NCBI RefSeq assembly: GCF_037975245.1
Contig: NC_092561.1
Coordinates: 9,547,001 to 9,611,000 of the forward strand
Source of the DNA: Apostichopus japonicus
Taxonomy: Eukaryota; Echinodermata; Holothuroidea; Aspidochirotida; Stichopodidae
DNA: 64,000 nt
Direction of reading: 5' to 3'
Below, piece by piece: positions 40,401 to 52,400 of this stretch. Position 1 is the stretch's first letter, and the number at the start of each line of letters is the position of its first letter. Below the pieces are notes generated by a model. The model did not search any database and was not told where the DNA came from. It was given only the letters and a program-made list of their open reading frames with translations. The position numbers and the translations under genes are program-made.

Positions 40401-43400
40401 TAAAACAGAACTTAAAAAGTTCCAAAGAGCTGGTTTGACAGACTTAACACTTCCTCAACTTTCTTAAGAAAATGGTGGAGCTGATTCCCTAATAAATGAA
40501 TTGGACGGCACCTTTAATATTTCTTACTCTCTCTTCTTTCTTGTTTTCTGCTGATATTTTGGGATCCTTTTGTAGGTCTCATCTAGCGAAAAGGTATTTC
40601 CAATAACTTCCTTTGGAATGAGCACATTTTGTTTTTTTCCTTGAATGAAGGAATTTCTTCACCTCATTTGTAATCAGACCTTCAAGTTATTATTACCTTT
40701 GATTTACAGAGTTAATTACAAAAGCCTTAACCCTAGGGAATGCTTCCATTCTTCTTCTTCTTCACATTATTATTATTATTACTATAATCCACACGACTGT
40801 GAGTTTCTCCTGCTTGTTTTTTACCTGGGAGTATTTTGCCATCTTATCCTTTCTTTCTCTATCCTTCTTATATATCTCTTCCTTCAAACCCCCCCCCCCC
40901 TCAACCATGTTACTCGACATGCCGTGTCCAATTCTTACATGCATGTGACGTTTAAAAGTTTATACAATTTATCGTTTATTTTGAGCATTTTGGGGTTTTT
41001 TTACTGACGTTTTTGCCAGTGAATTGCTTGTTCTTGCATTTGTGAGCACTGTTCCATTGTATCCACTTACTCATTGTTAACTTGGATTGTTCGATTCCAG
41101 ATTTTGGGTGAAACAAGACTGCAGACTTTTCTAGTTGTTCTATTTGGCATGTTTGCTTCACATACAGTATTATGTCAAGGAAGTAACACGTTTCTTTGTC
41201 CCTACCTATCTTCGTTTTTTCCATTTCCGTGGCATTTTCTAAAGGTGATTTTAAACTTATTTGTAGGATCAGTTGAATATTAAAAGTGACTGGGGTACAA
41301 AGTCTAATACCGCCTCTGTCGTGAATCATATTTGAACACATACACACTGATCGAACAAAGCTTACTAACGTACCTGCCAACACACACTGATGATCAGAAA
41401 GAAGAGAAAAAACTAGCCAGGGCACCTCCTTCCTTTTGTGAACAAATTTCAGAAACATGTTTATTTGTTTCACTCAATCAGCCGAATATGCGATATGTAC
41501 TCTTGAAACATGTCGATTTTGTGAATTTAATCCCTTTAGCATGGTTTTCTGTTCGAAATTGTTTTGTTAACTTTGATTTGCATGGTTAATGTTATTCAGG
41601 TGTAATGTCCGTTGTTCCTTTCAAGGGTGACAGTATAGTTCTACCCCCTCATCCCCTCCCCATCTATCCCCTCCCAATCTACTCCCTCCCCATACACCCC
41701 CTCTCCCATCCACCCTTTATATATATATACTAGACACTAGTAGACAGGTCCAATCAATGGCTGTAATTATACATCAACGTCAGAGAGATTCTTGTGAACC
41801 TATTGGTGTGTATCACCGTCCCACCTCTGCCTTCCGAACCAACTCCCACCACCACCCACTTTCCCACCTCTTGTGGCTACAGGAGTTGAATATATATTAA
41901 TTTCCTCTTTTGAACTCGAATGGAATCTGTTCATCCAAACATTGCCAGTGGCACTTGACCCATAAGTGTCACCCATATGAGACGGTTTGCGCATTTTCAA
42001 GTTAGGGAGAGAACCTCATTCTTCAGGTAAATCCTCACTCCGTAAATAACCACCGTCTCGGCGAGGGATATAAGATTTTACCTTTCTCAGATTGGATTTA
42101 ATATTTCTTCTCTGAAATTTGCAAAACTTGAAAAAAAGATGCCCCCCTGTCAAGTAATGCTTCCAAGACAAACTCATCTGACAGAAGCTGGTCTAGAATT
42201 TCACAATTTTAGCCACGCACTTTTAAAAACCAAAAAAAATATGTCCCAGTGCCTTAAAAACATCTACTGGCTAAAATCAAGTTCCCAATGGCATTTTCCT
42301 GAGTTACAAGACAAATCTGTTTCTGTACGGGCTTACGAGAGCAGCCCCATAATACTGGTTGCTGATAGTAAGCAGTGATACGTACAGATTATTACTGTAT
42401 ATTTTGGTACATAAGTCATGTGGATTCTTTGAACCGACGACTGTTTACAGACTCGCCAAGTATTTAAGTTCCTAATGTCTACCGACAGGGAACTGCAAGC
42501 ACCTTTTCTTTCTCTACCCACGGGACGACAAACTTCGCTGGTAATTTGGCCAGTAGAAAGCACAAGTTTAGAGGCCTGATGATAATGTACAGACATAGAC
42601 TGTCAGAAACAGGAAACTACGCCATGTTAATTAGTGATTTATTCTTGCATTTCGAATGGGACTATCAGGAAGTTCAGAACTAATAATATCAACAAAGTTC
42701 CATCTGCAACGCTCCCAAATTGCTAATGACTTGCACTAGTGTAACTTCCAACAATAGCTTGATTTGTCTTTGTGAGTTAATGAGCTGTTAGGGTGGCAGT
42801 AAATGTATTTGGCCATTTGTTTGTGAATTATTTTGACTTAATTTGTGTGTGGGGGGGGGGAAGGGGGAGGAGGGGGTGTGGCAGAGGGGTTTTTTCTATA
42901 TGGGATAATCACATACACTCCCTCTCACACTTCTGTAGACTTCCTCCGTGGTATTCATCTCTCTATATTTCATTTTCTCTCTTATCAAAATGTGAACATG
43001 TCTCTGGGAAGTTTTTGTCTCTGTTCTTTAAACAATTCTGTGGTGGCGATGAAAGGATAATCAGCAGTGGTGTGGGGAGGGGGGGGATAAACATGGCACA
43101 CTCCAGACGGTCTGGGGGTACCCCTGGTTGTTACCTGTGATTTTTATTTTGTTTGTCACTTTTTTCCTGTGTGTTTTTTTGTTCCAACTTCCGAACTTTA
43201 AGTTAACAACATTTTTTTCTCTCTCCATTTTCAGATTCGTAGCTCCTTCAGATCAGCTTTCGGTCGCAAGAAGAAGGCCAGTGGAACCACGACAGATGTA
43301 GAAGACTTGGATAACAGCATGACGTTTGTCAACGATAGCTTGTTGGACGCCACGCCACCTCCGAGCCAGATGAAGCAGTCCGCTTCCACATCAGCGTAAG

Positions 43401-46400
43401 TAGATGCTAATTTATTCGGATGAACTTTGAGATGGTTACGGATCAACAGTCATATGAATCTGTAGTTTACATGATGTCTGCCAAGGTTTGATAAAAAGAT
43501 TGCCAATTACCGCCAGTTGAATCAAAGTTGTTTATATCTTTCATAAATGTAAACCTGACTGGGGATGCATTTATTTATTTATTTATTTATGATTTTATTT
43601 TATTTATTTATTTTATTTATGTTTTTATTTTTATTTATCTATTTATCTATCTATGTATCTATCTGTTTATCTATCTATTTATCTATCTATCATATATTAA
43701 ACATAACTGGAACTGTATAAAGTTCCCTCTGAAAGTATAAACTTGCAAATTTAAATCTATGTTGGTGACTCCAAATCTTGTTTTGTTTTAATGTTTTGTT
43801 TTTTTAATTTAATGATTTTGTTTTTTCAAAATCTGATGATTTTGCTGGAATTTTTTTTCCAGTTGGAATGTTATTATTATTATGGTAGCTATAAGATGTT
43901 TATGATTCTCTCTTTCTCTCTTCTCGCCTTTAGAATATATGATTCCGAGCAATCCGAGGAAACAATCACAACCCTGAGGCGGCAGCTGAGAGATAAGGAA
44001 GGAAAGTTAACAGATATTAAATTAGAGGCCTTGACGTCACAACACCAGTTAGACCAGATGCAAGAAGTGATGAATAAAATGAAGGTTAGTAAAGTCCACA
44101 ATACTGAGGATAGGTTCATAGAAAGGTAGTATGAGTATAATATTAAAGATAGGTGCAGGGAAAAGTGTACCATTAACACTGTAAATGTTAGTATGGGAAC
44201 AATACTCAGAAAGAAACACGAAATGTTAGTATGATCATGAGGGTTAGTAAAATCCACAATACTGAGGATAGATACAAAGAACTGGAGTATGACAATAATA
44301 CTGAAGATAGATGCAGGGAACAGTGTACCATTGACACTGTAAATGTTAGTATGGGAACAATACTCAAAAACATACACAAAAATGATAGTATTTTAATACA
44401 GTATCATGAGGGTTAGTTAGTATATCATCAGTACTGAGATGCTAGTTACAGCAAAAGTGGTCTGAAGGCGATAATTGATAGTAGAAATGGGAAAAATTAC
44501 TTAAAAGTGAGATAAATAATACCCAATATTAATATCACAAATCTTAGTATCAGAACAATACTGAGAATAATGAGAATTATATATAGTACTGTAACATAAA
44601 GCTATTGGATTATTAATATATTATAAGTTTCAAGCCATAATTCATACTATTTTTGTGATTACTAGTCCTGATATTTTCTCCTCCTTTCACAGAACGAGAT
44701 GATGGTCCTGAAGCAGGAGAACGAGAGATTGCAGCGACAGGTCCACACACGTAAAGATAACTCATCCTTAAACTCTCTCAATTCAACAGGGTCTTCAAAG
44801 CGCCTTAGTAGAGATTCCTTAGGTAAGTCAATACATTTTGCAATCGTTTCCTCATTTCTCTTACTACCAACCGAAACTTGACCTTCCTAAAGGTGGAAAA
44901 ATATTGTATAGTCTCGCACTGTGCATTTGCTTAAGATTTACGACTGAGCAAGAATTTGCCCGGTTTACATCACAGCGGCTAAAAATTGATTACAAATTTA
45001 TAACTCTGCTTTAAATGTTGCTGTTATATGTGTTAATGTCATTCCTTGCACACTTAATATATTTTTGATTGTATTATATTATTTTGCATTGTATTATATA
45101 ATATATATATTATAGCTTATATTATATATATAGATATATATTATATTATGGTATTATATTATATAATATTATATTATATTAATTATATTATATTATATAT
45201 ATTTATATACATTCCTGATAAACTATAATATTGTTACACATAATTTTCTTTTTCTTCCATAGATCGGCATCGATTAAGTCTCAATTCAGATCATGGTAGT
45301 GGAAGTTTAGGTGAGTCAGACATATAAATAGGGATGCATGGAGTTGGGGGTATTTTTGGGGACGGTGGGGGGGTGGGGGAGTGGGGGAGTGTCTTCTACA
45401 CATTTTTTGCCTTGGAATTTTGAATCAGTGCCCCTGCTCCTTTCAACTAATTCCAAACCTGAAAAAATTACAGCAACAACAACAACAAACATTTGTTATA
45501 AAGAGTACTGTGAAACAATGAAACTTGCCAAACAAAGAAAGAGAATTAAGGCAAAAAGAATAACAGTGATAGGTGACATAAGACAAAGGAGCAACATTAT
45601 AACATGATCATCATTCTATTCCGCAGACATTTTAATCGACGATAATTCCGGCATGACGAGTAACTCTCAGCGGATAGTCGTCACGGTCGTCATGGGGAAT
45701 ACGTCGTCGTCCGAGGGGGATAAAGAGGTAAGGAGAGGATTCCAAACAGATACATGTGGCATTATTCAAATATCCATGCATACCTTGCCAAACTAATGTT
45801 GACAATCTTTTGACAAAGGAAAATCAAATTTGGTTTTGGTTTGGTCATCCAGCCCCATTTACTGGCCCTGATTTTCGACTCATAACATCTAGTTGAGCTG
45901 TCGATTATTTTGAACTTGATTCTGAGACGAAATAAATCCAGGAACTCTGTGATTCTACTTTCATGTAGTGTATTACTATAACTTGAAATTTTAATGAAAG
46001 AGAGTAGTAACTCTTTCACTAAATTTATTACTTTATTATGAAATAACTCCCAAAAATAATCGCCTGGATCATGCAAAAAAACAGATCAAAATTGAGGAGT
46101 CTGTGTTAGGTTATGAAATGCGAGTTGGTTAAGATAGTCTGCAGGCAGGGAACATGGACAGGCTGCCGTAAATGTCACACCGTTGATGGTAATCTTGCCT
46201 GCCGGTCTGTCCTCCATCCCAGAGATGTTGTTTAGATTGTCTGTCAGGTAGTAGTTGTGTGTGACTGGCTTGGGGGCAATTTTTATCACATCTTCTTAGA
46301 AACTCAAAACTCTGCCTAGCTTATCTGTACAATGGGTAATTATCAACAGATGACTGTGTCATGTTGACCTCGGGTCACATGAATGTGTTTCAAATGGGTA

Positions 46401-49400
46401 GCTGTTGCTATGTCGATTGTCAAGATAAAGAGATACCAGACAGATGACTCACACCTCTGGCACTTCCAGGCAGAGCAGCCGATCCATTACAGTGCTCTCT
46501 GAGGGGGCTGACTGATTCTCATCTGCGTGATTTACGACCAGCCTTTCAGCCATGATTCAAAAAAATTAATATCTTTCCTCCATTTTTTTTTTTTTTTTGA
46601 ACCTGGGAACATTTTTTTTATCATTTTAGAACCCACCCCCCCCCTTTACTGAGTTTTGCATGGCACCCAGGAGTTTACTTTAATACTATCTGGAGAATTA
46701 ACTAAGTGTCAGAATTTCTTAAGGAATCCCAGTTTTGCAAGAGTTGCTGATAAATAATTCTACAGGACTGCTGTGCTGTTTTGACAGGGAATTTGATAAC
46801 AGTTTTAAGGACAAAGATAATAATATAAAAATGTAATACTATTTTAACAACACCCTGGGTTACATCAAGATGTAAACAAACAGTCATAGAGGATTAAGTT
46901 ACTGTTTGAATGACTTATGTGACTTTGTGGAATACAGAGGGTTCTTTTTAGCATTTTGACAGAAACAACTGTTTTGGATATGAAACCGCATTTCTATCCA
47001 AGAATTTATCCCGACAGACGATGATGGAAGTTTTACCACATTCTCAGATACTGGTGGCAAACTGAATTAATTTAAAGCCAATGACAGAACAGCATCATGT
47101 TTTTACCCAGCATGCATTGCTGTGAACGATGCATTGGCAGCTATTTGTATCAGTTTTCATATCGTTTCTTCTTTTCTTTTTTTTGGAGGGGAAATGAAGG
47201 GGAGAGGGAGGAGCCTGATGCATGTATATCTTAAGTATTGTTGAGCCAAATTATTCTCATGTTTATTCATCATTTTCCCTCATGTTTATTCATTATTTTA
47301 TGCAGGCATCTAATGGCAAATTAACAGAGGTAATGATCGGTACCATTGGCATCAGCAGTAAGACCAACTGGGATGCACTCGACAGTGTCGTAAGGAGAAT
47401 ATTTAAGGTGAGAAAGAAAATACTGAAAAAATGCCGAATTTAATCGTACGGACGGTCACTCCTTATATCTAAATTGTAAGAGGTCGATAGATCTTAATTC
47501 TAGTCGTTAAGTTAATTTTTTTTTTCCCTTCCAGGAATATGTTCTTAGAATCGATCCAATGACAAACCTGGGTCTCAGTGCAGAGAGTGTACACCATTAC
47601 ATCGTAGGAGAGATCTCGCGGACGAAGGACGCAGACCCTCCAGAGTTACTCCCCTGCGGATACCTCGTAGGAGATAAAACATCTATCACAATAGCATTGA
47701 AAGGTAAGTTGGGGAGGGGATAAATGTCAGCATATGGGTGGTGTAAAAGAGGTCACACAGGTGAGGGCCAGTAGGAATGATATACTATGTGTAGGTTTGG
47801 AGAGTGGGGGTAGAACTGTGAGGGTGGGGACCTAGAACTGTGAGGGTGGCAAGTTGGCAATATGCCAAGTCCACTCATCCCCTGCCCCACCCTCTTCTTC
47901 CCCTACCTAGAACAAATTCTTTGTTCAGCCATCAATCTTATTTCTCATTACTAACATATTGATTGATATTCCTCCTTAAGTACTGCCACAAAGTAGCCTA
48001 ATAGGAAAGTTACTTGTTCGATCAAGAAATGATTTCACTGTTTGTTTCATATTCGCTACAGATTACAAGAACAACAGCTGCGATGCCCTGGTATTTGAAA
48101 CCCTGGTCCCCAAGCCAATCCTTCAGAGGTATATATCGCTACTGCTGGAACACAAGAGGATTATTCTCTGCGGACCCAGTGGTACGGGCAAGACATACCT
48201 GGCCCAGAAGTTAGCCGAACACATAGTACAAAGGTAAGTTAGCCAACACATAGTACAGAGGTAGGCTAGCCAAACACATAGTACAAAGGTCAGTTAGCCA
48301 AACACATAGTAAAAGGTAGGCTAGCCGAACACATAGTACAAAGGTAGGCTAGCCAAACACATAGTACAAAGGTAGGCTAGCCAAACACATAGTACAAAGG
48401 TAAGTTAGCCAAACACATAGTACAAAGGTAGGCTAGCCAAACACATAGTACAAAGGTAAGCTAGCCAAACACATAGTACAAAGGTAAGCTAGCCAAACAC
48501 ATAGTACAAAGGTAAGCTAGCCAAACACATAGTACAAAGGTAAGCTAGCCGAACACATAGTACAAAGGTAGGCTAGCCAAACACATAGTACAAAGGTAGG
48601 CTAGCCGAACACATAGTACAAAGGTAGGCTAGCCAAACACATAGTACAAAGGTAAGTTAGCCAAACACATAGTACAAAGGTAGGCTAGCCGAACATTTAG
48701 TACAGAGTTAGGCTAGCAAAACACATAGTACAAAGGTAAGTTACCGAACACATAGTGCAAAAGTAGGCTATATTCAAATTGCCATTGATATGAAGGGGGT
48801 ATGCAGTTCTTCGAGTTAAGGAATCTGCTTCCTGCCTTCTTATGTGTGCTTGATAAACAGATTATTTTACCTTTATTTGTTTCAGTCATAAGTACCATTG
48901 CAGTTTTATCACTAGATTACCCTACTTTTGTCATTACCTTTTCCTTAGGAGCGGTAAAGAACCGAACGAGGGTAACATCGCCACCTTCAACGTGGATCAT
49001 AAATCCGGAAAGGATCTGCGTCAGTATCTTACACACATTGCCGATCAATGCGAAACAAAGTGAGTGGCCAGAATTTCTCTTCCTTTTTTCCCGTTTGGAG
49101 CAAAATCTAAATTGCTCTTCAGAAGTACTGTAACATGTCTATATATTCTCTGTTGTCTCTGTTGAGTCCTAATGCCATCAGAAAACTTTTTTTTTTGTTT
49201 ATTTATTCTTGTTAGGGTTAAGATAAGATTTCCTCAAAATGTGCATGAGGATTAACTTTTGAAGTACAACACTATTAAAAAGTTATTTTGAGTTATTTTG
49301 ACTGATCAATATAGAGCTTGAAAGTGTTTAATTTACAACCAATGAAACAACTTGTTTCCAAGGTAACTGTCCTCTTCCTACTAGTCATATGCAGGTTCTG

Positions 49401-52400
49401 AGGTAGTAACATTTTGCTTGGTTTTATTTGTTCTTAATAGATTTGAATAATAGATTTGAAAAAGAAAAGAAAATTAATTTCTCTCTTTTTACCCCCCCCC
49501 CTTTTTTTCTCTGCAGTGCCTTAGATTTGCCAACAGTAATTATCCTTGACAACCTGCACCATGCGGGTTCCCTCGGGGAGATATTCACGGGGTTCCTGAG
49601 CTATAAGTACCACAAGTGTCCTTACATCATCGGTACCATGAACCAGGCCACTTGTCAGTCCACCAATCTGCAACTTCACCATAATTTCAGGTAACACTTG
49701 TTGGCACTATTAAAAAGGAGCAAAAATTTTTTTTAAAAAGGATTATATTATTGTTTTGTGTTTGTGGTGGTTTAGACTAAGTAGTTCAGAAATTTCGTAG
49801 TTTGGTTGCTATGTCAACAAGGATTATGATGATGTAATCCGGCCAGTTTTTTCCCTGAAAATTTGAAGCAACATGAAGTGAAATGTGCTCTTGGTATGTT
49901 CCAATGGTTTTTTCTTTCCGCGGAAATAAAAGTCTTGAATCTTAAACAAAGGGTTACCCGAGAGAGCCGTTTGGTGAAAAGCCATCAGATGTGGTTGTTG
50001 TGACCACAATATTTCGTTAGCAATTCAAAAAACAAGAATTACCTTATTTTTCAATGCTTCATGGGTTTGGCAAATTGACAATCATAAGCACAAGAAAGCT
50101 TGGTGTTCGGTAAAGTGTTCATTCTTTGAAAATGTTTTCTTCTCCCCTCTCCTCATAGGTGGGTGCTTTGTGCCAATCACATGGAACCAGTGAAAGGGTT
50201 TCTAGGGAGGTACCTGAGGAGGAAGCTGATCGAGACGGAGGTCAAACACAACACCAGGAACAACGACCTGAATAAAGTCATCGAGTGGATGCCAAAGGTC
50301 TGGCAGCACCTGAATAAATTCCTGGAGACGCACAACTCTTCCGACGTCACCATCGGCCCCCGGCTGTTCTTGCAGTGCCCCATCGACTTACCAGGGTCTC
50401 AGGTCTGGTTCACAGACCTGTGGAACTACTCCATCGTGCCTTACTTGCTGGAAGCTGTAAGAGAGGGTTTGCAGGTACGAATAAAAGTTCCAACCTATAC
50501 AGGAGGGGTCAAGGATCAGATCGAGACCATCTCTACAACTCTCACATTCCCGCCCCCCCCACCCCTCCCAAACCCCTTTTAGAAGTCTTTATTTTTTCTT
50601 AATATCTTATGAAACATGGGAATGTGTTATTCTTTATCTCATATTTCCTCTGTGCCACTGTATTGATCTTAGATTCTGGGAATGTATATCCTCCTTCCCT
50701 ACCCCCTTCCCCCACCTCCTGCCTTGTAATCAGGTCTGCATCTTTGCAAGTGGGTAAAGGGGGGGAGGTTTAGATTATTATATTATATATTAGAAAATTT
50801 CACATGCATGGTTGCAATTGATTGAAAAGTGGTTATGTTGGAATGAGTTTCTTCCCAAGGATCAAGGGTCCATCACTGTAAGCGACACCTTTCAAAGCTG
50901 CATGCTGGTTTTCATTCTAAATTTTGCAAATATATTTTTTCTTACATGATCATATTGTCTAGCATATTATTAATAACAATAGTTTCCTTGTTGTCATTAA
51001 AGTTGAAATAAAAAAATTAACATTTGATGTCGTACAAAGTCGTGAGAAGCACATTTGACTTGATTTCCTTTCACTTAGACTATGTTTTTTGTGCAAGAAT
51101 TCTGTTATTTTAGTTAATGAGAGTTGTTCTCGTTCTATACAGTCACTTTTGTTCATTCTATGTAGCTAATCACCTTGGTGACGATGCACAACCTCATAAA
51201 TTGTTGTATTGTGTCTCACTCTCCCTGTCCAAACTTGTTAATCTATTTTGTTTATATCTGTAGCTCTACGGCCGCAAAGCATCATGGGAGGATCCGTCGG
51301 ACTGGGTGTTTGAGTCTTACCCGTGGACCTCGTCAGGCAGCCAGGAGACCTGGCCCTCACTCCTCAAACTAAGACCAGAGGATATCGGCTTTGACGGTTA
51401 CAAGGTGCAGGGTACTAACAGTAAATCAACAAAACCTCAGGGAGAGGTTGAGGGCGACCCACTGGTAAGTAACTTAAAGCCTGCCCTCGGTGAAGGGGAT
51501 CGTTAGTGTTACTACAGGATAGATAACCATGGGTCTGTACATTTGGGAATAAGAAAGTTTTTGGGCAGTTTTGTTGATAATGAGAGGTGAGTAATTTCTA
51601 TAGCAGAATAGGGGCTTTACCTCCATTGCCTCTCTTCTCCCAGGTGTATAAATGGGGACTTGGGAGGTAACTTGTAAATATAGTTGTTTGCGCCGGTTTG
51701 TGACTGCACCCTATGGGAAGTCCCCCGGGGGACACATGGTTGTGATGCACTGTGGTGCCCCAGGAGAGATTGATTGAATTGTGCACACTTTAGTGTGTAG
51801 GTGTGACATGTTACCAATGACCAGGGTTAAGTTGTTAAGTCGTGTGAGAGGGCCTTGGCCCTGAACAAGACTGTAAACCTAAAATTATAAATTATAATTA
51901 TTATATAAAAGGGCATAGAGGTGAATTAGGACGGATAGGTGGGGGGGGGGGGGGGGGTGTAGGTGTAATGGAGTATAAGTGTGTATGCCAGATGTGTGTG
52001 TGTGGTGGTTCAGACTCGTTTTAACTGAGAGTAACTAACATAACCTAACTTACGATAAGTGTTGTAACATGCCTGTGTGGTAGAATCGTTACAGCTTAAT
52101 CCTTACGGTTTTCAGTAGCTGTTTAGACAGTGTCAGGGGTTGTTGCACGACATCTGCCAGTAGTCTGCCTGTGGTAACCGTAGTAACGGCTTGCTTCTCA
52201 ATGCACTGTATTACATACCAGATCCTCTGGTTTGACCTGTTTTTGGACCTCTTTGCTCCACTGACATTATTAGAATGTTGATGTCAAATGAAGCACTCTT
52301 TACTTTCCTTGTTTTTGATCAATTTTTGTAGAGTCCGATATTTGTCTGACCGAGCCGAGGTAATTATCTACAAAATGAATTGAAACCAAAAAATCAGAGG

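Noticed and set aside
40976-41473. 165-codon open frame on the - strand within a navigator intron
   Set aside because: The composition looks random and there is no motif or splice context.
43889-44377. 162-codon - strand frame over the coiled-coil 2 exon
   Set aside because: It is antisense to a conserved exon and its duplicated intron start; a shadow.
48208-48764. Regular 28-bp repeats resembling a CRISPR array
   Set aside because: There are no spacers between units, it starts in a coding exon and the host is a eukaryote. It is a minisatellite.
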